Source of the DNA: SFLA01 sp045595165
Lineage (GTDB): Bacteria; Bacillota; Clostridia; Oscillospirales; CAG-382
DNA: 22,273 nt
Reading direction: 5' to 3'
NCBI GenBank assembly: GCA_045595165.1
Contig: JAZNZY010000039.1
Coordinates: 1-22,273, forward strand
The notes under the pieces are model-generated. The model saw only the letters and a program-made list of their open reading frames with translations, had not been told where the DNA came from and ran no database searches. A program made the translations under genes and the position numbers. Shown here piece after piece: positions 1-6,444 of this stretch (its first letter is position 1; every line of letters begins with the position of its first letter).

Positions 1-444
1 GGAAGACTGAAGAGAGCCGAGCATCTTGCCGATAAGAACTTCCTTCGAAGGAGTCTTTGCAAGATCCTGAACGCCCTTTTCGTCAAGAAGGTTGCCTTCT
101 ACGAAACCTGCTTTGATAACAAAGTTGGGGTTCTTTTCTGCAAAAGTGCAGAGTATTTTTGCCGGTGCGATAGGATCGCTCTCGCTTGTAGCCATAGCGG
201 TCATACCGGAAAGGACATCCTTAAGATTTTCAAAGCCTACGATATCGCATGCTCTGGAAGTAAGAGTGTTCTTTACTACGCTGTATTCAACGCCTGCGTT
301 ACGAAGTTCTGCACGCAGCTTTGTATCAGCTTCAACGGTAATACCCTGGCAGTTTACGAGAACACCGCCGGCAGCATTCTTCATCTGGTCTGCGAGAGAC
401 TGGACGATTGCTTGCTTCTGTTCAAGAATTTTTGCGCTTGCCAT
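1..444 (-). CDS. rplJ: 50S ribosomal protein L10 (3' part cut by window edge)
   Basis: L10 forms the base of the ribosomal stalk: it binds 23S rRNA next to L11 and carries the L7/L12 dimers through its C-terminal helix. The reading frame runs from ATG at 444 to the window edge without a stop, giving 148 residues of the usual 165-175. The stalk-binding C-terminus is therefore missing from view. The N-terminus begins MASAKILEQKQAIVQSLADQ, and the family-typical YSVVKNTL stretch lies near residue 55. GGAGGTGAA lies 5 bases before the ATG. The gene has its own promoter and an L10-type leader with an attenuator. rplL would be expected just beyond the edge but cannot be seen. Identification is by recognising the family sequence. 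Confidence 0.95.
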   Translation of the reverse strand, partial: MASAKILEQKQAIVQSLADQMKNAAGGVLVNCQGITVEADTKLRAELRNAGVEYSVVKNTLTSRACDIVGFENLKDVLSGMTAMATSESDPIAPAKILCTFAEKNPNFVIKAGFVEGNLLDEKGVQDLAKTPSKEVLIGKMLGSLQSS

Positions 445-476
445 GTGTTCACCTCCATATAACACGCTTTTGGTGT

Positions 477-510
477 AAAAAAGCTCCCTCGCCTTTTTGC
501 GCGAGGGAGC
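477..510 (-). terminator. Attenuator terminator in the rplJ leader
   Basis: A perfect 10-bp stem (501-510 with 483-492) with an 8-base loop is followed on the minus strand by six T residues (482-477). It lies 33 bases upstream of the rplJ ATG and downstream of the L10-binding part, where a regulated terminator is expected. Confidence 0.9.
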
Positions 511-601
511 ATAAAATACCATTAATTTACGGTGTTTTAAAATACTTTCCTCGGCAGGCGGAAAAACCATTATACACGTTAAGTGTGCCTACTGTCTTTG
601 G
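477..601 (-). promoter_or_regulatory. L10 leader (ribosomal protein autoregulatory RNA) with attenuator
   Basis: Read on the minus strand, the transcribed leader contains CCAAAGACAGTAGGC (from 601) and, 44 bases further on, CCTGCCGAGGAAAG. These are the two conserved halves of the Firmicutes L10 leader, where the CAGTAGGC and CCTGCCGAGG strands pair around the internal loop bound by L10(L12)4. The leader ends in an intrinsic terminator. Excess L10 is therefore expected to stop transcription before rplJ. The pairing was judged by eye, without a covariance-model search. Confidence 0.88.
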
Positions 602-625
602 AATATTTTGTTTTTAACCTTATGA

Positions 626-654
626 ATAATACCACAGAAAATATGATATGTCAA
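626..654 (-). promoter_or_regulatory. Sigma-A promoter for rplJ
   Basis: On the minus strand TTGACA (654-649), a 17-base spacer and TATTAT (631-626) match the housekeeping consensus at 11 of 12 positions. It lies just after the rplA stop codon, so the rplJ unit can be transcribed independently of rplK-rplA. No terminator hairpin is visible between the rplA stop and this promoter, so read-through from upstream is also possible. Confidence 0.9.
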
Positions 655-679
655 TAGGTTAACGAGATTTTTTTAAAAA

Positions 680-1369
680 TTAAAGCTTAGAGGGGTTAAC
701 CTTTACGCCGGGGCCCATAGTGGAAGCGATGGTGCAGGACTTGATGTACTGACCCTTTGCTGCTGCGGGCTTAGCCTTGATGATCGCGCCGAGGAGAGCC
801 TCGAAGTTTTCATTAAGCTTTTCTGCGCCGAAGGAAACCTTGCCGATAGGACAGTGGATGATATTGGTCTTGTCAAGACGGTATTCGATCTTACCTGCCT
901 TAGCTTCCTGAACAGCCTTGGCAACGTCCATAGTTACGGTGCCTGCTTTAGGGTTAGGCATAAGTCCTTTAGGACCGAGGATCTTACCGAGACGGCCGAT
1001 AACGCCCATCATATCGGGAGTAGCGATGATAACGTCGTAATCGAACCAGTTTTCCTGCTGGATCTTTGCGACCATATCTTCTGCGCCAACGAAATCACTT
1101 CCTGCTTCCTCTGCTGCCTTTGCCTTGTCACCCTTGGCAAAAACGAGAGTGCGTACCTTTTTACCGGTACCATTGGGAAGCACGATAGCGCCGCGGATCT
1201 GCTGATCTGCGTGACGTCCGTCAAGACCCATGCGGAGATGGACTTCAACGGTTTCGTCGAATTTAGCCTTGGAATTATCGCAGGTGAGCTGGAGAGCTTC
1301 TGCGGATTCGTAAAGCTTGCTCTTATCTATTGTCTTAAGAGCGTCCTGATAATTCTTTCCTCTTTTCAT
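680..1369 (-). CDS. rplA: 50S ribosomal protein L1
   Basis: L1 binds the mobile L1 stalk of 23S rRNA beside the E site and helps release deacylated tRNA. In many bacteria it also represses its own operon by binding a copy of that rRNA site in the mRNA. The 229-residue length is normal. The signature around ILGPKGLMPNPKAGTVT is present near residues 130-146, and the protein ends STMGPGVKVNPSKL. ATG at 1369 follows GGAGGGAAC with good spacing, and rplK ends only 15 bases upstream, so the two are co-transcribed. A probable L1 target lies before rplK (1842-1867). Confidence 0.98.
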   Translation of the reverse strand: MKRGKNYQDALKTIDKSKLYESAEALQLTCDNSKAKFDETVEVHLRMGLDGRHADQQIRGAIVLPNGTGKKVRTLVFAKGDKAKAAEEAGSDFVGAEDMVAKIQQENWFDYDVIIATPDMMGVIGRLGKILGPKGLMPNPKAGTVTMDVAKAVQEAKAGKIEYRLDKTNIIHCPIGKVSFGAEKLNENFEALLGAIIKAKPAAAKGQYIKSCTIASTMGPGVKVNPSKL

Positions 1370-1384
1370 TGCTCTGTTCCCTCC

Positions 1385-1810
1385 TTAGTCTACTACCGTA
1401 ACGCCCATGGAGCGTGCGGTACCTGCGATCATGCTCATCGCAGATTCGATATTAGCAGCGTTGAGGTCGGGCATCTTGGTTTCGGCAATCTTTCTTACCT
1501 GTTCCTTGGTGATGGTAGCGACCTTGGTCTTGTTGGGAACTGCGGAACCGCTCTCCAGGTTGCAAGCCTTCTTGATGAGGACTGCTGCGGGGGGAGTCTT
1601 GGTGATGAAAGTGAAAGTACGGTCTGCGTAAACTGTAATAACTACAGGGATGATAAGACCGATATCATTCTTGGTACGCTCGTTAAAGTCCTTAGTGAAT
1701 ACGGGGATAGCTACGCCGTACTGACCGAGCGCAGGACCGACAGGCGGCTGAGGAGTCGCTTTGCCGGCAGGAAGCTGAAGTTTAATGTAACCTACTACTT
1801 TTTTTGCCAT
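1385..1810 (-). CDS. rplK: 50S ribosomal protein L11
   Basis: L11 binds the GTPase-associated centre of 23S rRNA and takes part in factor binding and the stringent response. At 141 residues it has the standard length. The N-terminal domain shows KLQLPAGKATPQPPVGPALG with its proline-rich hinge, and the C-terminal RNA-binding domain ends ARSMGVTVVD. The start is ATG at 1810, preceded by GGAGGTG. It lies between nusG and rplA in the conserved Firmicutes order. The 106-base gap to nusG holds two hairpins, one of which resembles an L1-binding site. Confidence 0.98.
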   Translation of the reverse strand: MAKKVVGYIKLQLPAGKATPQPPVGPALGQYGVAIPVFTKDFNERTKNDIGLIIPVVITVYADRTFTFITKTPPAAVLIKKACNLESGSAVPNKTKVATITKEQVRKIAETKMPDLNAANIESAMSMIAGTARSMGVTVVD

Positions 1811-1841
1811 TTTTAATTACACCTCCGAATTGTGGTAAATA

Positions 1842-1867
1842 TGTCGGGAGCTTTGCTCCCTCCCACC
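1842..1867 (-). promoter_or_regulatory. Probable L1-binding mRNA mimic before rplK
   Basis: On the minus strand the leader reads GGTGGGA, then a 6-bp hairpin GGGAGC-AAA-GCTCCC, then GACA. The L1 site of 23S rRNA has the same layout: GGU, an unpaired GGGA, a helix, then GACC. The element lies about 30 bases upstream of the rplK start, where L1 regulates rplK-rplA in other bacteria. The resemblance was recognised from memory of the rRNA site and not modelled. The final pairing (GGT with ACA) is only partial. Confidence 0.6.
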
Positions 1868-1895
1868 GAGCCTGTTCGTTCTTTTATTCAGGCTC
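1868..1895 (-). promoter_or_regulatory. Hairpin in the nusG-rplK spacer
   Basis: A perfect 7-bp inverted repeat, GAGCCTG with CAGGCTC, has a 14-base loop. No T-run follows, so it is not an intrinsic terminator. It immediately precedes the proposed L1 site on the mRNA and may stack on it, protect the 3' end of nusG, or act as a processing site. Confidence 0.45.
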
Positions 1896-1916
1896 TACTG
1901 ATTGCGACGATATGGC

Positions 1917-2453
1917 TTACTCGTCTAATGTTTTGACCTGTGTGGAATCCAATTCAACCTTGGTTTCTCTTCCGAACATAGAAGCGGTAACCGTTACCTT
2001 CTTCATATCGGGAGAAATTTCGTTTACGATACCGATAAAGCCTGCAAGAGGACCGTCGCATATCTGGACGCTGTCGCCCACTGCGAACTTAACCTCCACA
2101 ACCTTAACTTCTACGCCCAGCTTTTCAACCTCTTCGTCCGTAAGGGCGACGGGTGCGGATCCGGGACCAACGAAGCCGGTTACACCGGTAGTGTTGCGGA
2201 TGATATGCCAGCTTTCATCGTTCATAACCATTTTGATCAGAACGTAGCCGGGGAACATCTTGCGCTCGATTTCCTTGTTCGTATCGCTGTCTGCCTCGAT
2301 AACTGTTTCCATAGGGATCTTCACTCCGAAAATGAGATGCTGCAGACCGCGGTTTTCAACTATCTTTTCGATATTGGTTGCGACCTTGTTCTCATAACCG
2401 GAATAGGTATGCACTACATACCAACGGGGAGTTCCTTCATGCTGTATATTCAT
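1917..2453 (-). CDS. nusG: Transcription antitermination/termination factor NusG
   Basis: NusG binds RNA polymerase across the clamp, modulates pausing and Rho action, and couples transcription to translation. The 178-residue product has the NGN domain from about residue 10 (RWYVVHTYSGYENKVATNI) to 115, including MFPGYVLIKM. The C-terminal KOW domain covers about residues 125-175 (VGDSVQICDGPLAGFIG). ATG at 2453 lies 5 bases after the secE stop. There is no strong ribosome binding site, so translational coupling to secE is likely. Confidence 0.98.
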   Translation of the reverse strand: MNIQHEGTPRWYVVHTYSGYENKVATNIEKIVENRGLQHLIFGVKIPMETVIEADSDTNKEIERKMFPGYVLIKMVMNDESWHIIRNTTGVTGFVGPGSAPVALTDEEVEKLGVEVKVVEVKFAVGDSVQICDGPLAGFIGIVNEISPDMKKVTVTASMFGRETKVELDSTQVKTLDE

Positions 2454-2458
2454 CGCGC

Positions 2459-2656
2459 TTATGCAATAAGATTGGCAAGAAGGGCTACGAGTGTTTCAAG
2501 CAGATAATCAAGTCCGCCCACAACAACGGTAAACACGAGAATAGCGCTTATAACAAGCGTGCTGTTCTTGAGTATCTGAGTGCGGGAAGGCCAAGCGATC
2601 TTTTTGAATTCGCTCTTGTTGTCTTTGAAGAATTTGGATATACGGTTTTCTTTCAT
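2459..2656 (-). CDS. secE: Preprotein translocase subunit SecE
   Basis: SecE clamps and stabilises SecY in the protein-export channel. The 65-residue protein is the short, single-helix Gram-positive form. A basic amphipathic N-terminal part with the family motif FKKIAWPSRTQ (residues 17-27) is followed by one membrane helix at about residues 35-60. It lies between rpmG and nusG, the conserved position. ATG at 2656 is preceded by GAGGG at suitable distance. Confidence 0.95.
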   Translation of the reverse strand: MKENRISKFFKDNKSEFKKIAWPSRTQILKNSTLVISAILVFTVVVGGLDYLLETLVALLANLIA

Positions 2657-2671
2657 TTCCGTTACCCTCGC

Positions 2672-2833
2672 TTACTTGCTCTCTTTATGGAGAGTATGCT
2701 TGCGGCAGAACTTGCAGAACTTGTTCATTTCAAGTCTGTCGGGGTCGTTCTTCTTGTTCTTCATGCTGTTGTAGTTCCTCTGCTTGCACTCGGTGCAAAC
2801 GAGAGTGATCTTTTCTCTAGAACCTTTTTTCAT
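2672..2833 (-). CDS. rpmG: 50S ribosomal protein L33 (zinc-binding form)
   Basis: L33 is a small protein of the large subunit near the E site. Translation from ATG at 2833 gives 53 residues starting MKKGSREKITLVCTECKQRN and ending HKESK. Two CxxC pairs (Cys13/16 and Cys40/43) mark the zinc-containing C+ paralogue. It is the first gene of the rpmG-secE-nusG-rplK-rplA transcript. GGAGGTG lies 7 bases before the ATG. A second ribosome binding site and ATG lie just upstream in another frame (see 2817-2849). Confidence 0.95.
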   Translation of the reverse strand: MKKGSREKITLVCTECKQRNYNSMKNKKNDPDRLEMNKFCKFCRKHTLHKESK

Positions 2834-2849
2834 TAATCGGCACCTCCAT
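2817..2849 (-). other. Possible 10-codon upstream ORF overlapping the rpmG start
   Basis: On the minus strand GGGAGGT lies 8 bases before ATG at 2849. The frame encodes MEVPINEKRF and stops at 2817, inside rpmG in a different frame. Its ribosome binding site is at least as good as that of rpmG. It could be a leader peptide coupling initiation to rpmG, or chance. Only its position and signal strength support it. Confidence 0.3.
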
Positions 2850-2945
2850 TAAATGTTACCTCCCTCTGTTGCTTTTTTGTTTATCGCCCTCGCGGAAATC
2901 AAACAAGAGCGCAACAAAAAAGACCCCAATCACAGAGGTGAAAGC

Positions 2946-2974
2946 AGTATACCAAATTTCTGCCCTCTTGTCAA
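2946..2974 (-). promoter_or_regulatory. Sigma-A promoter for rpmG-secE-nusG-rplK-rplA
   Basis: On the minus strand TTGACA (2974-2969), 17 bases and TATACT (2951-2946) give a near-perfect housekeeping promoter. The resulting 5' UTR of about 105 bases contains short complementary segments (CCTCTGT near 2936 with ACAGAGG near 2870) that may fold. No named leader was recognised there. Confidence 0.9.
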
Positions 2975-3028
2975 GGTCTTTTTTAATATTTATTGTAGAT
3001 TTTTTGGGGATTTTTCGTTTGGATAGGG

Positions 3029-3880
3029 TTATTTGCCGTCTTCGCAGAGGTACGGCTCCATTCCGAAGGAAAGCAGCCATTCCTCGGTGGGGCGGGTTTC
3101 GAAACCGGATATACTTATATATGCCGCCAGATTTTCGCCGGTTATCCACATGGCAACGGATCCGGGCACGTCTTCTGCGGGGACTTCGGGATGTGCTTCC
3201 GAGGAAGAGTAAGAATAGTATTCTATAACGTTGTACGTCAGTTCTCCCTGCTGCAACGTGTAATATACCCGTACGAAGGCATCGTATGTCAAAATATCAA
3301 ATCTTTCAATATATTGCTTTGAATTTTCCACGTTCATCAAAGGAACCTTCAGGCTGTCGTCCCGTGTTGCTCCCTTGTTTTCGGCGGCTTCCGCTGTGTC
3401 GGAGGGTGTGGTATCGTTTGTGCAGACCGTAACTACGATCTTTATGTTTTCATCCTTTGAAGACGTCAGCTCAAAATCGTAATTGAATTTAAACCATTTC
3501 AGACTTTCCACGGAAACGTCCTCGGGGTATACGGGCTGCCACAGATGCTCCGTGTCCGTAATTTCGATAATACCGTCTTTGTCGGTATGCCACATATACC
3601 ATCTTGTGAAATCGGAAAAACCGTCTTCCAGTATGGTGCTTCTCATATCACTCAATGACTCGAATTCAACGCTTTTGTCCTGACACGATAAATATGAATA
3701 TCCCTTGGAAAAATCGTGGAAAAACTCCATATAATACAGATTGCCCACACGGTAAACTATATGCTTATCCGTCCTTGCGATGATCTCGTCCGCATCCAGC
3801 GTGGGCTGATAACATCCCGCAAAGGACAGCGTAACAAAAAGCAACGCCAGCAAAGCCGAAATAAATCTTGCTTTCTTCAT
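3029..3880 (-). CDS. Putative lipoprotein of unknown function
   Basis: I do not recognise this 283-residue protein. The N-terminus is a lipoprotein signal: MKKARF, a hydrophobic stretch, then the lipobox FAGC with the acylated Cys at about residue 22. It should be anchored to the outer face of the membrane. The rest is acidic, rich in Tyr, Trp and Phe, with no repeat or metal motif I can name. ATG at 3880 is preferred over GTG at 3886 because GGAGG lies 8 bases before the ATG but overlaps the region next to the GTG. It stands alone between the rpiB terminator and the rpmG promoter. Its own promoter is not clear (only a TAATAT-like box near 3900), and no terminator follows it. Confidence 0.75.
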   Translation of the reverse strand: MKKARFISALLALLFVTLSFAGCYQPTLDADEIIARTDKHIVYRVGNLYYMEFFHDFSKGYSYLSCQDKSVEFESLSDMRSTILEDGFSDFTRWYMWHTDKDGIIEITDTEHLWQPVYPEDVSVESLKWFKFNYDFELTSSKDENIKIVVTVCTNDTTPSDTAEAAENKGATRDDSLKVPLMNVENSKQYIERFDILTYDAFVRVYYTLQQGELTYNVIEYYSYSSSEAHPEVPAEDVPGSVAMWITGENLAAYISISGFETRPTEEWLLSFGMEPYLCEDGK

Positions 3881-3940
3881 TTTCACCCCTCCTTGTCACT
3901 ATATTAACACAATGCTTCTCTCCAAATGTTAACAAAATGT

Positions 3941-3970
3941 AAAATCCTGCGATATCATCGCAGGATTTTT
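3941..3970 (-). terminator. Terminator of tsaE-tsaB-rpiB (bidirectional)
   Basis: A 13-bp perfect stem (3941-3953 with 3957-3969), with three bases in the loop, is flanked by A and T runs. It lies 7 bases beyond the rpiB stop on the minus strand, so it ends that operon and insulates the lipoprotein gene. Confidence 0.88.
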
Positions 3971-3976
3971 AGTGAG

Positions 3977-4405
3977 TTATTCAAACATATTCACTCTGCG
4001 TTCGTGGCGGCCGCCCTCGAACTCGGTGGAAAGAAAAATGTCTGCCAGACGGCAAGCCTTTTCCTCGCTCTCCACTATCTTTGCGCCGATGCAAAGGATA
4101 TTGGAATTATTGTGGCGGCGGGTCATTTCCGCAGAAAATTCATCGTGGAGAAGTGCTGCTCTCGCGCCCTTTATCTTGTTTGCGGCGATAGACATTCCGA
4201 TACCCGTGGTACAGCACAGAATACCGAAATCCACGTCCCCTGCGGCAACCTTGTTTGCAACCTTGTGAGCGAAAACGGGGTAATCGCAGGAATCCTTGGA
4301 ATAGGTGCCTTCGTCGGCAACCTCGTATCCCTTTGCGGTGAGGTGGTTTTTAAGAGTTTCTTTAAGATCGTATGCGCCGTGGTCGCAGCCTATTGAAATT
4401 TTCAT
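3977..4405 (-). CDS. rpiB: Ribose-5-phosphate isomerase B
   Basis: RpiB interconverts ribose 5-phosphate and ribulose 5-phosphate in the pentose phosphate pathway. The 142-residue length fits the RpiB/LacAB family. Visible active-site features are CDHGAYDLK (Asp8, His9), Cys65 at the start of CTTGIGMSIAANK, and His99-Asn-Asn. The usual CGTGIG loop reads CTTGIG here, which keeps the cysteine. The gene overlaps tsaB by 4 bases (ATGA), so the two are translationally coupled. A related function such as LacAB or allose-6-phosphate isomerase is less likely, because this is a single stand-alone gene in a housekeeping operon. Confidence 0.92.
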   Translation of the reverse strand: MKISIGCDHGAYDLKETLKNHLTAKGYEVADEGTYSKDSCDYPVFAHKVANKVAAGDVDFGILCCTTGIGMSIAANKIKGARAALLHDEFSAEMTRRHNNSNILCIGAKIVESEEKACRLADIFLSTEFEGGRHERRVNMFE

Positions 4406-5097
4406 TTGTTTTTCTCCTCTCGTTCCCGCTCCGCCTGACTTGCGCGGAGATATACGGGCTGTAATTTATCGCTTGAAATTGCTTTTCCTTGTGTGTACGC
4501 CTTGTAGCCTGCGTAAGCTACGGAAAGTGCGTTCTGGTCGGTAGCGGCAAAGGATGCAGAGAATATGCCGGGGGTATCTCCCACCGCTTTCATAAACACC
4601 TTCGCTCCGTCACCGCAAACGGTTACCCGTTCACCCGTGGAAACGAGCCGGTCAAGCAGGTCTTCCGCGCTTATCAGCCTGTCCTCGCACAGACGGTTGC
4701 CGTCCTTGAAAAGCGCGTTGTAAAGCTGGTTTCTGCGTGCGTCCATTACAGGGCAGATAATATTTCCCGTGCCCGCAAGATTTTCCGCAATAGCCTCCAG
4801 AGTGGAAACTCCCACGCAGGGGATATCGTTGGTGAAAGCGAGTCCTTTTACCGTCGCCACGCCGATACGCACTCCCGTAAAGGAGCCGGGACCTGCGCAA
4901 ACGGCAATAAGACCTATATCGTTAATGCTTGCTTCCATAGCGGAAAGGGCTTTATCCACCATAGGCATTAAATTTTCGCTGTGAGTAAGGCGGTTTTTAA
5001 CGGTTATAAGGGAATATCTGTCCGGTACGCCGTTTTCAAAAGCCACCACAGCCGCAGAAGCGGTAAGGGCAGTGGTATCTACTGCAAGAACTAACAT
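4402..5097 (-). CDS. tsaB: tRNA t6A37 threonylcarbamoyltransferase complex subunit TsaB
   Basis: TsaB is the non-catalytic partner that dimerises with TsaD and, with TsaE, transfers threonylcarbamoyl to A37 of ANN-decoding tRNAs. The 231-residue protein has the ASKHA-like start MLVLAVDTTALTASAAV, the HSE motif (residues 39-41) and GPGSFTGVRIG (residues 69-79), which are diagnostic for the YeaZ/TsaB family. It overlaps tsaE upstream by 7 bases and rpiB downstream by 4. tsaD and rimI, which often follow, are not in the window. Confidence 0.95.
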   Translation of the reverse strand: MLVLAVDTTALTASAAVVAFENGVPDRYSLITVKNRLTHSENLMPMVDKALSAMEASINDIGLIAVCAGPGSFTGVRIGVATVKGLAFTNDIPCVGVSTLEAIAENLAGTGNIICPVMDARRNQLYNALFKDGNRLCEDRLISAEDLLDRLVSTGERVTVCGDGAKVFMKAVGDTPGIFSASFAATDQNALSVAYAGYKAYTQGKAISSDKLQPVYLRASQAEREREEKNK

Positions 5098-5510
5098 ATT
5101 GTAAACCTCCTTGCGGTTTCGGATATTTTTTCAATATTCACCCGCACTGCATCCTCGGGAATAGCGAAGGGAATGTTTTCGCTCCATTCGGTGAGTATTA
5201 TACCGCCCCGCTCCTCGTAATCGTAAAATCCCGTGGAAACAAGGTCATCTTCGTCCTTTATGCGGTACATATCAAAATGGAATATGCTTATTTTTTTGCC
5301 CACGTATTCGTTTACAATGGCAAAGGTGGGGGAGTGGACAAGTTCAAGACATTCGGGAGCGAGTCTTTTTACGATCCCTCTGGAAAAAGCGGTCTTTCCC
5401 GCACCAAGATCCCCGTAAAACGCCACGAAATCTCCGGGGCAAAGGTCTTTTGCAATTCGGTAAGCTATTTCTTCCGTCTCTGCAGGGGAATTGGATATAT
5501 ATTCTTTCAT
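5091..5510 (-). CDS. tsaE: tRNA t6A37 threonylcarbamoyladenosine ATPase TsaE
   Basis: TsaE is the ATPase that resets the TsaBD complex during t6A synthesis. The 139-residue protein shows the Walker A loop GDLGAGKT (residues 33-40, Lys39) and then the family motifs HSPTFAIVNEY, FHFDMYRI and LTEWSENI. It is the first gene of a tight operon with tsaB and rpiB. GAGGA lies 6 bases before ATG at 5510, and a consensus promoter is just upstream. Confidence 0.95.
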   Translation of the reverse strand: MKEYISNSPAETEEIAYRIAKDLCPGDFVAFYGDLGAGKTAFSRGIVKRLAPECLELVHSPTFAIVNEYVGKKISIFHFDMYRIKDEDDLVSTGFYDYEERGGIILTEWSENIPFAIPEDAVRVNIEKISETARRFTIC

Positions 5511-5543
5511 CGGTTTTTCCTCAATAAAAATAGGTGTAGGTTT

Positions 5544-5572
5544 ATTATAGCAAAACCCCGCACGGTAGTCAA
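5544..5572 (-). promoter_or_regulatory. Sigma-A promoter for tsaE-tsaB-rpiB
   Basis: On the minus strand TTGACT (5572-5567), 17 bases and TATAAT (5549-5544) are followed by a 5' UTR of about 27 bases and the tsaE ribosome binding site. The AACTATG array starts only 14 bases upstream of the -35 box. Confidence 0.9.
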
Positions 5573-5585
5573 TACAAAAACGAGA

Positions 5586-5620
5586 AACTATGAACTATGA
5601 ACTATGAACTATGAACTATG
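5586..5620 (+). repeat. Tandem heptamer array, five AACTATG units
   Basis: Five perfect head-to-tail copies of AACTATG fill exactly 35 bases between the tsaE promoter and the membrane-protein cassette. The period is 7, not a multiple of 3, and no gene covers it. A second 7-bp-period array lies on the far side of the cassette (6471-6502). Confidence 0.95.
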
Positions 5621-5643
5621 GAAAGTTTTTTGCCGAGCATAAA

Positions 5644-5669
5644 ACAAAATCCGCTATGGCGGGTTTTGT
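5644..5669. repeat. Hairpin left of the membrane-protein cassette
   Basis: An 11-bp inverted repeat (ACAAAATCCGC with GCGGGTTTTGT, one G-T wobble) has a TATG loop. It looks like a terminator, but no gene on either strand ends here. Its AATCCGC stem is shared with the terminator at 6443-6465 on the other side of the gene. Confidence 0.8.
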
Positions 5670-5676
5670 ATAAACA

Positions 5677-5705
5677 TTGACATTTCTTTGAGAAAAAGTT
5701 ATAAT
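5677..5705 (+). promoter_or_regulatory. Perfect-consensus promoter for the 5734 membrane-protein gene
   Basis: TTGACA (5677-5682), a 17-base spacer and TATAAT (5700-5705) match the sigma-A consensus at all 12 positions. AGGAGG follows at 5721-5726, 7 bases before the ATG. Such an ideal promoter suggests strong, unregulated transcription. Confidence 0.92.
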
Positions 5706-5733
5706 TAACCATAACAAACAAGGAGGTTGTGTT

Positions 5734-6444
5734 ATGACATCTGCAATTCCCGAAACAAAAAAGCAAAACAAAATGTTTACCTTTGCGGCGGTTTTGTACG
5801 TTATTTGTATGCTTTTATTAGGCACGGAACGTTTGCTTCCTTTTGTGCAGAGTATGCTCGGTCTGAAAGCATCCGCTGGTTTAATTAATATACTTATTTT
5901 TGCAGCTATAAGCGTTTCTTTGTTTTTGTTGGTTTTTATGCTTCCTAAAGCAAACGGCGGCGGAAAGCTTTTTGCCCCGTTTTTTGTCTTGGCGGGCTGT
6001 TATTTGCTCCAAATACTCACTCCCGTTTATTCTACTGTAAGACGCATCTCCGAAACAGACAGAATTTTAGATACAGCCGAACTGACCTCTGAAATAATTT
6101 GGTGCAGTGTTTCTGTGTGCGCATTAGTATTCGCGGCAGTTGGCTTTGGGTTGTTGGGACTCTTGTTTATGCTTTCGCAAAAACAAAACCAAAAGCGTTC
6201 TTTCGTGTGGGTGTTGCCGGCAGCGGCGTTTTTGCTCTCTACCATTCTCAGCGGAACAAAATTCGGTATAAACGCTGTTAACTTTGTATCCTTTATAACG
6301 TCCGATGCGGCATCGGTTTTATCAAGCAAAGATTTGATCTTGTGGTCGCTCACTATTGTTCCGTCAACAGTTACATTTGCAGTTATGCTGCTTTATACTG
6401 TTGCTTCTGTGCTGATCGCGATAGGTAATATGAAAAATAAATAA
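5734..6444 (+). CDS. Six-helix membrane protein of unknown function
   Basis: I do not recognise a family. The 236-residue protein has about six hydrophobic helices (near residues 15-37, 48-70, 80-100, 118-146, 155-175 and 203-230). The loops are short and there is no catalytic or binding motif I can identify, so it is an integral membrane protein. The start is ATG at 5734 after AGGAGG, directly downstream of a perfect promoter. The gene points away from its neighbours and stands alone. It is bracketed by matching hairpins and by 7-bp tandem arrays, and its codons look more AT-rich than those of adjacent housekeeping genes (by eye, not counted). This points to an accessory or recently acquired cassette. 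Confidence 0.8.
   Translation: MTSAIPETKKQNKMFTFAAVLYVICMLLLGTERLLPFVQSMLGLKASAGLINILIFAAISVSLFLLVFMLPKANGGGKLFAPFFVLAGCYLLQILTPVYSTVRRISETDRILDTAELTSEIIWCSVSVCALVFAAVGFGLLGLLFMLSQKQNQKRSFVWVLPAAAFLLSTILSGTKFGINAVNFVSFITSDAASVLSSKDLILWSLTIVPSTVTFAVMLLYTVASVLIAIGNMKNK

Noticed and set aside
854..1816. A 320-codon plus-strand frame across rplA and rplK
   Set aside because: It spans two ribosomal protein genes and their spacer on the opposite strand. The composition is that of an antisense frame.
1868..1895. Terminator between nusG and rplK
   Set aside because: The hairpin lacks a T-run on the minus strand, so it cannot be an intrinsic terminator.
2834..2945. tRNA gene before rpmG-secE, as in some bacteria
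   Set aside because: No cloverleaf, T-loop motif or CCA end could be found in the leader.
3880..3886. GTG at 3886 as start of the lipoprotein
   Set aside because: It lies 2 bases from the ribosome binding site, whereas ATG at 3880 has ideal spacing.
5586..5620. CRISPR array
   Set aside because: The units are 7 bases and directly abutting, with no spacers and no cas genes nearby.
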